Shown one piece after another: positions 1 to 10,866 of a DNA stretch of 64,000 nt (within the stretch, counting starts at the first letter, position 1; each line of letters begins with the position of its first letter). The position numbers were made by a program, and so were the translations under genes. Source of the DNA: Papilionanthe hookeriana x Papilionanthe teres (Eukaryota; Streptophyta; Magnoliopsida; Asparagales; Orchidaceae); NCBI GenBank assembly GCA_022702705.1, contig CM040421.1, positions 74,704,121 through 74,768,120 on the forward strand. The letters run 5' to 3'. The notes beneath the pieces are model-generated. The model had not been told where the DNA came from, did no database searches, and saw only the letters and a program-made list of their open reading frames with translations.

Positions 1-588
1 GAACCTTTCCCCTACCTAGTCAAAACTCCTATTGTCAAATTGAAGATGTTATGAAAAAGATTAGCTAAGAAGCTGCAGGAATGGAATTGGCAAGTGTTTA
101 GCAACCTTCATTCACAAGTTTCTGCTGCTGAGGAGCTAGTGAACCAGTTAGAGCAGGTTAATTTGGAGGGGAGTATTAATGATAGTGAATTAGTGGAGGC
201 TAACCAGCAGCTCTTGACACCAATTGAAACTGAAGAACAATTCCTGGAACAAAAAGCTGCTTGTCAGTGGTTTACACAGGGGGACAGAAACTCAAAATAT
301 TATCATGCAATCATAAACTATAAGAGAAAGCTAAATGCAATAACCAGAATTAAAGGAGATGGGGGAGAATGGTTGACTGATACCCAAGCAATTGCCAATT
401 CTGCTGTACAGTTTTTCCACCACTATTTAACCATGGCCCTCTAATCTGTCTTTTACATTAAACTGATATCTTACCTAAATTGAATGCCAATTTTGATAGC
501 TCTACTCTATCTGCTCCACCTGAGGAAGAAGAAATCAAGAAGGCTCTTTTCACATTGGATCCAGCTAAAACTGTTGGACCGGATGGAT
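1..588 (+). pseudogene. LINE (L1-type) ORF2 fragment
   Basis: This is a broken piece of a plant L1-type LINE ORF2. One open stretch (about 94-444) carries a motif typical of the linker between endonuclease and reverse transcriptase (ACQWFTQGDRNSKYYH). After a frame break it continues with PAKTVGPDGY, the usual start of the LINE reverse-transcriptase domain. No catalytic RT motif remains, because the homology stops at about 588, exactly where the poly(T) end of a second LINE begins. The 5' endonuclease part lies outside the window. It is a dead fragment with no sign of its own promoter. The family call is firm and the exact clade is not. Confidence 0.8.
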
Positions 589-589
589 A

Positions 590-1893
590 TTTTTTTTTGT
601 AAGAATGAGAAATTTATTAAACTATAGAGTTTGTACATCTAACATGTGGGATCATAATTAAATCCCCATGTAAAAGGGATCTAAAAAAAAGGAAAAGAAG
701 AGACAGAAGAGGTGCAAATTAATTCAAGAGTAGATGATGCTCTTATAGCGAGCCAATTTGCCGGCTTATTCCCTTCTTTATAGATATGAGACCAAATAAT
801 ATTCCTGGAAGCAGAAATAATATTAATCTTCTTTATCCATATATGAAGAAACTAAGGGGTGGCAGCCTTATTTGTCAATGTATGAAGAAGAAGAAAGGAG
901 TCCAACTCTATATGAAGAAAATTTTGTTGTTCCTTCACAGCAATATACAGTCCCCAAAAGACTGCAATAGCTTCAGCCTCAAGAGCAGAACTAGCTATAA
1001 TAGGAGCTGAATAAAACCATAAACAATGTCCTCTGAAGTCACGACAAAGTGCTCCAATTCCAGTAGATAAAGGTTTAAAACTACTATCAGTGTTGATCTT
1101 CAGCCAAGGATTTTTGTGTGCCCTCCAAATAATCAAATATATTTTGATGTGCTTTTGTTTTGAAGGAAGTACATATCTCTGCAACTTATTAAAAAATGAT
1201 AGACAATTCTTAATACAATTTTGATAAGAAGGAGTCATGTTATGGAATACAATGTCATTTCGAGCCATCCATATGAACCAGAAGATAATCAAAGGCAGAT
1301 AATAAACAGTAGTATCTTTCCAGTCCTGCCAACAGACATCCACAGAAATCCACAGGATAAATTTATCAAGATGCTTTCTTGAAGATAAAATACCCTTCCA
1401 AACCTGCTGAACCCAATTGCAATTGAGAAAAATATGGTGCAAGGATTCCTCATCACAATGGCAGAAAGGACAAACAGAAGGACCCCTGATGCCTTTGAGC
1501 TTCAAGATGTCATCAGTAGGCATAAGTTTCTTAAATAATTTCCAGCAAAAAAAGACATAGATGGAGTTAAATATTTGTTCCATAATTTAGCACCCCAATC
1601 GTTCTTCTGCCAGTTAAAGTAAGAAAAATAAATGAACTTAGATAAGCTCTGATTGACAGAATTCTTGGTAATAATATGATCCTTGCTAGCATTCTGAATA
1701 GGAATAGTCAAAATCTTGTTAAGACATTCAGAACTTACATAAGGTGTAATCTTTTCAGAATCCCATTTATTATTACTCCAACTTTCAGCCACAATTTGAA
1801 GAGGAGAAGATGGGGTGTAATAATTTGCTAAGGACTCATCAAACATCCATTTATCAAGCCAAAAATTGAGTTGACCATTGCCAATTTCCGAGT
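590..1893 (-). pseudogene. 5'-truncated LINE: zinc-binding RT tail and RNase H
   Basis: This is the 3' end of a second LINE on the minus strand. A run of nine T at 590-598 is its poly(A) tail. Reading leftward, about 1890-1502 encodes the region before the zf-RVT domain (GNGQLNFWLDKW, then the WNKYL stretch). A frameshift near 1502-1583 leads into 1583-852 with the zf-RVT cysteines and histidines (CPFCHCDEESLHHIFLNC) and a C-terminal RNase H domain (INTDSSF, ALEAEAIAVFWGL). The upstream reverse transcriptase is missing, which is normal 5' truncation by target-primed reverse transcription. Its 3' end abuts the first LINE, so it probably inserted there. Confidence 0.82.
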
Positions 1894-2052
1894 GTGAATA
1901 ACTCTTCGACCTTCATTCTTACTTTGAGTAAATCTTTCCAAGTCCTAGAGTCTCCCATTTTATAAACGACATCGAGTAGGATGTACATTATGACAATATT
2001 TACCATGCATGAATTAGCCCAAATACAATTTTTGGCTCTAAATTACTGAGAT

Positions 2053-2054
<2 letters not shown>

Positions 2055-2128
<74 letters not shown>
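2055..2128. repeat. (AT)n microsatellite
   Basis: This is 74 bp of pure alternating AT, about 37 units. It lies just before the point where recognisable Athila-I sequence begins and may mark the breakpoint that removed the 5' LTR of that element. The 160 bp before it (1894-2054) shows nothing I recognise. Confidence 0.97.
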
Positions 2129-2130
<2 letters not shown>

Positions 2131-2291
2131 TAAGCATAATTATTGGTGGATCGTGTTTTTAACAACATTGTCGGGATAAGAAATAAGTAAAGAAAACTTT
2201 TAACTGAAAAATTAATTTTTATTTCAAAAATTTGTTTAAACTTGTTAGATTTATTTTAGGAAGTTTTTTTTATTGTGTTTTATAATTGTGT

Positions 2292-3352
2292 ATGCGTAGT
2301 TCAGGTTCTGAAGGACTTTTACCTTACAATTCTTAATTAAAAAAACCATAAGAAAAATCAGAAAGATTAAAAATACAGAAAAGGATAAAATAATTCAAGA
2401 AATGGCAAATCAAAATAATCATAATGCTGAAATCCATCAAGAATTTAGACCATTAAGGGATTATGCTAACCCTACAGAGATGAATTTCATGGTAGTATTC
2501 AAAATCCTGCTGTAGTAACTTTTGAACTTAAACCTTCTATTATCCAACTGGTATCTAATAATCAGTTTGGGGGAGCATCAACTAAGGATCCAAATTTACA
2601 TCTTGCCAATTTTCTAGAACTGTGTGCTACATTTAAATATGATGGGATTTCAGATGATGCTATTAGACTTAGACTTTTATTTTCTCATTAAGGGAAAAAG
2701 CTAAGATGTGGTTAAATTCTTTAGCACCTGGATCTATCAGAACTTGGGATGATTTAGCACGAAACTTTCTTGCTAAATATTTTCCGCCATCAAAGACTGT
2801 AAAGCTTAGAAATGACATTACATCTTTTTCCCAGTTTAAAGGGGAATCTATTTATGAAGCATGGGAATGTTTTAAAGATCTCTTAAGAAGGTGTCCACAT
2901 CATTCAATACCAGATTGGTTAATAATTCAAACTTTTTATAATGGATTAGTTGGATCTCATACATTTATTATTGATCCTGTTGTTGGTGGTTCATTGATGT
3001 CTAAACATTTTAATGATGCTTAATATTAAAAAGGTAGCCAATATTCATGATTTTGATGCTTTTGCAATGTTAGCAAATCAAGTTGCTGCAATTTTAACGA
3101 AGATAGACCAATTTGGAATGAATTTTTCTCAACAAATTTCAATGATTAAAGAAAATTCATTAGGATAAATGGTAGATTTTAAAAATCATTAGAAACTTTA
3201 AATTTCATAAATAAGCCTAACAACCCATATTCCAATTATTATAACCAAGGTTAAAAGATCCATCCACACTTTAACTGGAATAACAATAATCAGAATGGTA
3301 ATTATCAACAATGGGGGAACACTCAACTTAACCCATTGGAGAATTGGAACAA
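2292..3352 (+). pseudogene. gag: Athila-I gag, first part
   Basis: This is the capsid-type gag of an Athila element. It begins at the ATG shared with the better preserved copy at 22087 (MRSSRSE). The retrotrans_gag core is readable at about 2550-3020: LHLANFLELCATFKYDG, then AKMWLNSL, then FLAKYFPP and the IQTFYNGL motif typical of the family. Stops and a frameshift near 2690-2705 break it. After 3352 the frame is interrupted by the inserted LTR and resumes at about 5169. Gag would form the cytoplasmic particle in which reverse transcription occurs, but this copy cannot make it. Confidence 0.85.
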
Positions 3353-3372
3353 TGATCCCCGATAGAAATAAG

Positions 3373-3385
3373 TGCAACGACGCCA
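3373..3385 (-). other. Primer binding site (tRNA-Asp type)
   Basis: On the minus strand this reads TGGCGTCGTTGCA, directly after the LTR end and the AGTTTT spacer. It matches the Athila consensus site for tRNA-Asp, with one base changed in the GCC centre and decay after GTTGC. Confidence 0.75.
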
Positions 3386-4750
3386 AAAACTTAGTACCGT
3401 CAGATATAAGTGCACTGATGATTTAAGATATGAAAATAATGATTTTATAATATGGGATACTACGCAAGTATACGTATCATTTATCAAGTAATATAGGACT
3501 TTCTGATTAAGCCCCGAGATATCAAACCCACAGGGAAAATGTGAAATCTTTAAAGGAATTAGAGAAATTATCTTTTTACTTTCTCTAATTGTTTTAGAAA
3601 AAGTATGTCTTTATTTTGAAAAGTTTTGAAGGTTGATATGTCTTTTGAAATTTTCTTAATAAAATGCTAAACAAGAAATTAAAATTACAATAACTAATAA
3701 CATTGGATGTAAAATACTATTAACTAGAATATCTTTTTTCTATCCTTTGATGAAGTAGTAATAATTCTTAAAGTATTGTTGTGGAAGTATTCAAATTTTT
3801 GTTGTGACAGATAGAATCAAATGTGTTCTTTACCCTTACTTGGTTCTATAAAGAACATAGGTTAATTTGAAATTTATATTATTTTGAGCATGGTTAAGCA
3901 GGGAAGATACCAGTCTCTCACTCTAGAGTTCCCTCGATTCCCACCACCTGGAGGCTAACTTCTCATAACAAAACTAAAAACATCAAACCAAATTAAGGGG
4001 TTTTAACCTGTCACTCTAAAATCCTCTAATTTTACTCCCTTTTATAAAAATATCTTCTAATATTACATTTAATTATATGGACTACAGTTCTCACCCATAT
4101 AATTTCATGTGATTCTTACTAACTTTTATGAGACAATACTGCATTGGATCTTACATAATCTCAAGAAATTTTACAACTTAACAAGCTAAATTAAGAAGTA
4201 AACAAAGTTTTTAGAATCAATCTTCACAACTTCTTCCAACTTTTAAACACTTATACTTTCCAAAACAATTCTCTTTAAATTAATTACTTCTCCATTTAAG
4301 AAAAAAAAAGATAAAGTAAACTACCCAGAATGCATTGAGAAAATATAAAAGCACATTGATTTGAAATTAAAAACAATGATAAGAAAAATAATAAACGAAA
4401 ACAAGTATTAATAAACTAAATAAAAGTAAACACTTATCTGAAAATCTTCTCCACAAGACTAAGGAAGTTCCTCTGAAACTTTGACTCTTCGCTAAACTAC
4501 TTCTCAGAGCAAGTCTCCCAACTCCGTTGACTCAGAATACAGACTTCAGACTTCAATAAAAACAAAACTAAAAGAAAGAAAAGAAGTGGGAAGAAGAATA
4601 CTTCACTCTGACCCTTTTCTCCTTTCTACTCTGTACTCCTACTCCAAATAAAACTTTTAAAATGCGGTGGAAGAACAATGGAAGTACTCTTCAAAATGCA
4701 GTGGAAGAGTCTCATCAAATTGCCTCCCCTAAATCTTTCCTAAGACTCTC

Positions 4751-4758
4751 TTTAAATA
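4751..4758 (-). promoter_or_regulatory. LTR TATA box
   Basis: TATTTAAA on the minus strand lies inside the lone LTR, about 410 bp from the LTR start and about 180 bp after its GCGC-rich motif cluster (4945-4976). Position and sequence suit an LTR promoter TATA box. No activity can be inferred. Confidence 0.5.
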
Positions 4759-5168
4759 GTAAACCAAAAGGTGCCTTGGTTTCTCTTCAAAATGTGTCCA
4801 GATTCGATGTATCTACTAAGGAACGCACCCCTTCATTCAAACTTGCAGCCCAAAGGAAGTTATGGATGTTACCACCAAGAGTTGCATCCCATCCCCTTTG
4901 AAATTGGTGCCAAATCCATTAGAATCTTGATTTTTAACTATGACGAATAAGCGCCGGCCCAGCAGCGCTTAGCCGCGAGTGTCAAATTTTTTATTTTTCA
5001 TTTTTTTTGCTCCAAATTTGATCCAATTTTGCTCCTTTTATCATGACCATCCATTTTCATCATACCTGCAAGAAAAACACAAAATACCTTCCATTAAAGT
5101 GCAATATCATTAAAAATAGGTATAAAAATGTGCATAAAAATACTATATATTTTAGGTGTATCAAACAA

Positions 5169-5600
5169 CCAAGGGAATAGTAATTATAGACTTACTTATT
5201 TTCCAAGTTTTAACAGTACTTTATAATTTAAGGAGAAGAAGTTGTCTATAGAAGAAGTGTTACAAATGGGAAATAAATTACAAAGTCAAGGAGCTACAAT
5301 TCTAAATATTGAGAATCAATTGGGACAAATAGCCAATTCATTAGGTAATAGATCCCAAGGAATGCTTCCTAGTAATACTGAGATGAATCAAAGAGACAAA
5401 AATAAAGAGCAAGTAAAAGCTATTCAGTTAATAAGTGGAAAAGAGTTGGAAGGTAGAGTGCAAAAAGAGATTGAACTAGAGAAAGAAGAGATTGAAGAAC
5501 CAAAAGAGGAAGCTCATAAAGGTTTGGAATGACCTATTTCTCCACCAAAAATTGATTTAGAAAAACCTCCACTACCATTTCCTCAGAGACTTTGACAACA
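5169..5600 (+). pseudogene. gag: Athila-I gag, C-terminal part and linker to protease
   Basis: The gag frame resumes here after the inserted LTR. The stretch 5242-5532 encodes the segment typical of Athila before protease: EVLQMGNKLQSQG, LGQIANSLGNRSQG and EQVKAIQLISGKELEG. It is followed by an acidic, Lys/Glu-rich linker. The same segment is at 23276-23506 in Athila-III. A TGA at 5530-5532 and further stops break it. Confidence 0.82.
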
Positions 5601-6350
5601 AAAGCTGGAAAAGCAATTTTCAAAATTGTTCGAGATTTTTAAGAAAAATACAATAAATATTTCATTTGTTGAAGCCTTAGAACAAATCTCAAGCTATGTG
5701 AAGTTTATGAATGATATTCTAAATAGAAAATGGAGTTTTAAAGATAACAAGACTGTTGCATTTAGTGAAGTATGAGGTGCAATAATTCAGAAGAAGCTTC
5801 CTGAAGAGCTTAAAGATTCTTGTAGCTTCACAATTCCATGTGCAATTGAACTCAGATTTTATGGGAAAGCTTTATGTGATTTAGGTGTAAGCATCAACTG
5901 TATGTCATTATATATATTTAAAAGACTGTGATTAGGAAAAATAAACCCGACTACTGTAACTCTGCATTTAGCAGATCGTTTGATCACATATCTTAATGAT
6001 ATTATAGAAGATGTTTTAGTAAAAATGGATCAATTGATCTTTCCTTTTGATTTTATTATGTTATATATGGAGGAAGATAAGGAGATGCATATTATTTTGG
6101 GGAGATCACTCCTAGCTACAGGAAGAGCAATGATAGATGTTCTGAAAGGGGAATTAACTATGCACGTTAATGATCAAACTGTTACATTTAATGTTTCAAA
6201 ATCAATGAAATATCTTGCCAGAGGTAAAGATGATGAATGTTTCATGATGAATGTATTGAGATATCTAAGTGAATGTCAACTCAAAGCAAATTATGAAAAA
6301 AAATCTAAAAGAGAAAAGTTGGAACACGAGCAAGTTGAGGAAACATAATA
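5601..6350 (+). pseudogene. Athila-I aspartic protease region
   Basis: This is a retropepsin-like protease domain. The active-site loop is at about 5878 (DLGVSINCMS, family consensus D-[LT]-G-A-S). The C-terminal half is open at 5980-6348, with DQLIFPFDFIMLYMEEDKE and the GRSLLATGRAMIDV strand that forms the second hydrophobic-Gly motif. Stops occur upstream, for example TGA at about 5775 and about 5928. In a live element this would cleave the Gag-Pol polyprotein. This copy is broken. Confidence 0.83.
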
Positions 6351-7600
6351 TTCTGATGATTTTATTAACGAAGACTTAAATTATGTTCAAGAAAGTTTTG
6401 AGGTTTTGGACATGACAAAGAAAGATGAATCTTTTTGTCCATCAATTGAAAAATCTCCTAAACTTGAATTGAAGTTACTTCCTGAACAATTAAAATATGC
6501 CTTTTTAGGTTATTCCTCAACTTTCCCTGTTATAATTTCCTCGAAATTAACTATAGAAGAAGAAATGTGTTTGCTTGAAACTTAAAGAAATATAAGAAAG
6601 TCTTTGGATGGACCATAGCTGATATTAAATGAATTAGTCCTTCACTTTATATTCACAGAATCCTTATGGAAGAAAACTACAAACCAAAAGCTGATCCTCA
6701 AAGGAGATTAAATCTGATTATGAAAGAAGTTGTTAAGAAGAAATTTTAAAGTGGTTAGATGTTAGAATTATCTACCCTATTCAGATAGTGCATGGGTTAG
6801 TCCTATTCTCTGTGTTCTTAAAAAAGGAGGAGTAACTATAATGAAAAGAATGAATTAATACCAACAAGACAAGTTACAGGATGGCGAATTTACATTGATT
6901 ATAGAAAATTAAATCTTGCCACCAGGGAAGATCATTTTTCACTTCCCTTCCCTGATCAAACGTTGGATAGACTAGCTGAGCATAAATACTTTTGTTTTCT
7001 AGATGGATATACTAGTTATCACTAAATATAAATTTCTCCTGAGGATCATAAGATAACAACTTTTACCAGTCCTTATGGTACGTTTTCTTTTAGAAGAATG
7101 TCGTTTGATTTATGTAATGCCCCATCTACATTTCAAAGATGTATGAAGGCAATATTCTGTGATTTAATCAAAAAAAGAATTGAAGTATTTATTGATGATT
7201 TTTTAGTGTTTGGAAATTTATTTGAATCAAGTTTATAACAATTATTTAAGGTTCTTAAATGCTGTGAAGAAACAAATCTAGTCCTTAGTTGGGAAAAATG
7301 TCAATTTATGGTAGTAGAAAGAATAATTTTGGGACATCAAATTTCAAAAAAAGGTAAGGAAGTAAACCCTGCAAAAATTTCAGTAAGCACTAATTTACCT
7401 TGCCCAACAAATGTAAGGGAGTCTTGGAGTTTTTTTGGACATGCTAGATTCTACAGGTGTTATATTAAAGAATTTTCAAAAATTGCTAAGCCTCTATGTC
7501 ATTTATTGGAAAAAGATGTAATTTTTAATTTTAATGAAGACTGCATAGAAGCTTTTGAATTTTTAAAAGAAAAATTAATCACTGCACCAGTTATTGTTTG
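6351..7600 (+). pseudogene. Athila-I reverse transcriptase
   Basis: The region holds the pre-RT linker (6351-6600) and the RT domain. Visible motifs are a GWRIYIDYRKLNLA-like stretch (about 6882-6920), CFLDGYTSY at about 6990, the fingers/palm block TFQRCMKAIF (7129-7155), and the catalytic FIDD at 7188-7199 in the Y/F-x-D-D position. From 7308 to 7590 the thumb/connection reads GHQISKKGKEVNPAKI and then SFFGHARFYRCYIKEFSK. Several stops and frameshifts, such as near 6740, 7024 and 7239, make it nonfunctional. Unlike Athila-III, the catalytic core is still present. Confidence 0.85.
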
Positions 7601-7988
7601 ACCATATTAAGAAAAAACCTTTTGAATTAATATGTGATGCGAGTGATTATGCTATTAGAGATGTTTTAGGACAGAAACATGATAAAATTTTCAAAGTAAT
7701 CTACTATGCTAGTAGAACTCTGAATGAAGCTCAAATCAATTATACCACAACTGAAAAAAAGTTTTTACCTATAGATATGCCTTTGAAAAATTCAGATCAT
7801 ATTTCATTGGAACTAAATGTGTAGTACATGCTGACCATTCTGTCATGAAATATTTAATGAAAAAGAAGGATGTTAAACCATGATTGATAACATGGATTCT
7901 TATTTTGCAAGAATTTGACTTTGAGATAGTAGATAAGAAAGGTGGTGATAATCAAATTGCTGATCATCTATCAAGCCTAGCAAAATGA
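7600..7988 (+). pseudogene. Athila-I RNase H
   Basis: This is the RNase H domain following RT. Motifs seen are PFELICDASDYA (first catalytic Asp), IYYASRTLNEAQINYTTTEK (with the catalytic Glu near its end), and after a frameshift the CVVHADHSVMKYL-like stretch and DNQIADHLSSL. The domain order and wording match the other Athila copy at 25091-25480. Frameshifts near 7590 and 7780-7800 break it. Confidence 0.82.
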
Positions 7989-9316
7989 AAAATCTCTCTT
8001 TTCTGATGAAGAAATTAATGAACAATTTATCAATAAAAAACTATTCACTATTAATGAGTGGCGTGTCACATGGTATGAAGACATTGTAAACTTTATTGTT
8101 AGTGACATTTTACTCTGTGGATTAGCATACCAATAGAGAAAGAAATTTTTATCTGATGCTAAGACTTATTTTTGAGACGACGCATTTTTATATAAACAAG
8201 GAAAGGATCTAATTATTCGAAGATGTGTGTAATTCGAAGAAACTTATGAAATTATTCAAAAATGTCATGGTTCTGATTTTGGGGGACATTTTGGTGTTGA
8301 TAAAATTACATATAAAGTTCTACAATATGGATTTTATTAGCCTACAATTTTTGAGAATGTTAATGCTTATATTAAAAATTGTGATTGATTTCAGCATGTA
8401 GGCAATACTTCTAGAAAAAATGAAATGTCTTTCAATTATATGTTGGAATTTGAAAATTTTGACATTTGGTGATTAGATTTCATGGGACCATTTATACCAT
8501 TTTTTTAGAAATTTATGCACTTTTTTTAGCTGTAGACTATATATCTAAATGGATAGAATTTGTTGCTTTACCTCGATGTAATGCTTGAAGTGTTGCAAAA
8601 TTTTTAAGAAAGAACATATTTTGTAGATTTGGAATGCTAAGAATAATCATAACTGATGGGAGAAGTCATTTTAGAAATGCAATTATGGATAAATTAGTAA
8701 AGAAATATCATATCATCCATAAACTTGCTACTGCTTATCATGCTCAGACTAATTGTTTGGTTGAATTATCCAATCATGAAATTAAAAGAATTTTGGAAAA
8801 ATCTATTAATCCAAACAAAAAGGATTGGACAACCAACTGGATTTTGCTTTGTGGGCTTATCGGATTGCTTATAGGACTCCTATAGGAATGTCCCCATATA
8901 GACTAATTTTTTAGAAAGCCTGTCACTTACCAGTTGAACTTGAGCATAAAGCATATTAGGTTATTAAAGAGTTCAATTATAATTTGAAGGATGCTAGTAA
9001 GAAAAGATTATTGCAATTAAATGAGTTTGAAGAGATAAGGAATGAATCATATGAAAGTGCTAAGATATAAAAATAAAATAGGAAAATGTGGCATGATCAA
9101 AAGATTTTAAATAAAAGTATTAAACTAGGAAAACAAGTTTTGCTATATAATGCCAGATTGAGATTATTTGCTAGAAAATTTAAGTCCAGGTGGATGGGCC
9201 CATTTATTGTAGTCAAAGTTTACCCCTTTAGAGCTGTGGATATTAAAGATCCTAAAAATAAAAAAATATTTGAAGTAAATAGTCATAGAATGAAACCTTA
9301 CTTCTCAGTAGATTAA
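7989..9316 (+). pseudogene. Athila-I integrase
   Basis: The order of motifs is an N-terminal HHCC zinc region (about 8230-8400, HFGVDK, then NCD...QH), the catalytic core with DFMGPF, ITDGRSHFRNAIMDKLVKK (second Asp at 8655) and ELSNHEIKRILEK (catalytic Glu region), and a C-terminal domain at 9086-9316 (FARKFKSRWMGPFIVVKVY, VNSHRMKPYF). There is no chromodomain. The TAA at 9314-9316 ends pol. Multiple TGA/TAG codons are present. It is followed by a stretch (about 9395-9412) reading GTGGGAGGCAACCCA, a sequence conserved after pol in Athila elements. Confidence 0.85.
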
Positions 9317-9857
9317 CTTAAACTTGATGGGAATTTGATAATGAGTCACCTAACTTAAGTATTGGGTATATCGAGATGACGACGTAAAACCAAACGCTTT
9401 GTGGGAGGCAACCCATAGTTATCACTGCGCTTTGCTTTAAGTTATTTATTTTTATTTTATTTGGCTTTATGTAAGAGTTATATGGTTTTATTTTGCTTAT
9501 ATTATGTTAGTGGACATTAATAAGACCTTATTTGACTATTTGGATGAGTTAAAAAAAAAGTTTTGGACATTTAGCAGACCTGTGCTAAATTAATCACTGA
9601 CGGCTAAGTGTCGGCAGTTGGCGCTTAGGCGCCAGAGTTATGAAAAAACCCAAAAAATATGTTTCTAGAATCCATTATCATGGGGAAGTTGCATGACAAG
9701 TTATAGGAAGGTTTGTGAACGTGGGAGGATGGTTTTAGGCCATCTAAATTCTATAAAAAGGGACCAAATTACAGGAGATTCATCCCATTCTAAATTTCTA
9801 TCCTAAGAGCCTTATAGAAGAGTTTAAATTGGAGAAATGTAATCTTGGGAGAGTGAA
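9317..9857 (+). promoter_or_regulatory. Spacer with GCGC motif cluster and internal TATA box before the accessory ORF
   Basis: This spacer between integrase and the accessory ORF holds two items shared with the same spacer of Athila-III. First is a GC-rich, partly palindromic cluster at about 9600-9638 (GGCGCTTAGGCGCC). Second, 9752-9758 reads TATAAAA within CTATAAAAAGGG, about 105 bp before the ATG at 9858. The Athila-III counterpart has TATAAAA at 27181-27187. This arrangement resembles that in the LTR promoter. An internal promoter is an inference. Confidence 0.5.
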
Positions 9858-10238
9858 ATGAAGAAGGAGGATGCCAACAAGATGAAGTTTGTTGGTGAGA
9901 GTACGCAAGACTTATATAATGGATTTTTTGCCGTTGGTATTCAAGGAATAAGTGAGAAGATTGCGAAGATCAAGGATAATGTTGCATCAATTGAAGCAAA
10001 AGTAAATAAAACTAATGCACATTTAACACATATTGGATGGAACATAAAAATGCAATTTAATCATACAAATTATATTGAAGAAGCGGACAAGATGATATAT
10101 CTAACAAACAAGTGGATTGAAGAAGATTCTATCAGATGTCTTCATCATCGTTCGTTCTATCAAATCTATATACCAAATGGTTCAGCAGGAACTAATGGAG
10201 GTACTAGATATATTCCACCTAATGGAGACTGGAATTAA
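9858..10238 (+). CDS. Athila accessory ORF (aORF), unknown function, copy 1
   Basis: This is an open 126-codon frame with its own ATG, located between integrase and the env-like ORF. Homologous copies sit in the same place in Athila-II (15757-16107) and Athila-III (27288-27671). It has an N-terminal Lys-rich stretch, a helical heptad-like segment (ISEKIAKIKDNVASIEAKVNK) that could form a coiled coil, and a conserved C-terminal block (RSFYQIYIPNG, then YIPPNGDWN). I recognise no known domain, transmembrane segment or signal peptide. It is the best preserved ORF of this otherwise dead element, although the open frame may be chance survival. Confidence 0.6.
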   Translation: MKKEDANKMKFVGESTQDLYNGFFAVGIQGISEKIAKIKDNVASIEAKVNKTNAHLTHIGWNIKMQFNHTNYIEEADKMIYLTNKWIEEDSIRCLHHRSFYQIYIPNGSAGTNGGTRYIPPNGDWN

Positions 10239-10614
10239 GTTCTGTGGTGTGTTAAGTGTTAGTTATTTGTGTTTTGTATTTAATTAATTGTGATTAAGTG
10301 TTTGATGTTTATCTATGTTGTGTATTATTTGTTTTATGTTTTATGTTAGTGTTTGAGTGTTTTATTTTGAGTAGAAAATATGAGATTTTATCCAATTATC
10401 TTGGATTAAAGACTTGTAGTTTATACTTGTAATTTGTATGATTTTAATTAAATAAAAGTTTTTGTTTGTGTAAAACTTGTGTTGAATCGTATTTAATCTA
10501 AAGAAGTGTAATTCTAGAGATAAGAAGATTACAAGGTGATGAGATACTTATTAAATCAATTAGAGTTGATTAAAGGAGAGAGAATATTTATTTAATGAAA
10601 AAAATCAAAAACTG

Positions 10615-10700
10615 CGAGTTGGCAGTAAAGCACCGAGATCCCACGCTTACGCTCCAGAGCTTCGCGGCTAAGCACCATACTTTTGCGCTTAGGCGCTGGT
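10615..10700 (+). repeat. GCGC/CTTAG motif cluster before the env-like ORF
   Basis: This GC-rich island in AT-rich DNA has repeated CGCTTAGGCGC-like words. The same cluster precedes the env-like ORF in Athila-II (16485-16555) and Athila-III (28050-28135), precedes the accessory ORF (9600-9638, 27030-27065), and occurs in the LTRs (4945-4976 on the minus strand, 19695-19760, 20330-20362). Confidence 0.6.
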
Positions 10701-10866
10701 TCACGAAAATTAATTTTCATGTTTAAAAACCCAAAAATTACAATTTTTTACACCTCACCATCATCTTCTACATTCAGATTTTCACGATTTTAGAGGCTAG
10801 GGCATCACCACATTTGCAAATCTTAGGCCATTCTAAGTGAAAATTGTTAGATTCTATCTACTTGAG

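Larger units (their letters stand above)
3353..5163 (-). mobile_element. Lone Athila LTR plus primer site, with 5-bp target duplications
   Basis: A full Athila-type LTR lies on the minus strand at 5163-3392 (starts TGATACACCTAAA, ends GGTACTA). It is followed on that strand by 39 bp of internal sequence containing the primer binding site. The insert interrupts Athila-I gag and is flanked by AACAA at 3348-3352 and 5164-5168. Removing it realigns gag with the Athila-III copy near 23200. It is about 1.8 kb and closely related to the LTR at 20164-21961. An ordinary solo LTR would not keep the primer site, so this is not simple LTR-LTR recombination. The outer end reads TGATCCCC on the plus strand, giving the insert TG...CA ends. 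Confidence 0.85.
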
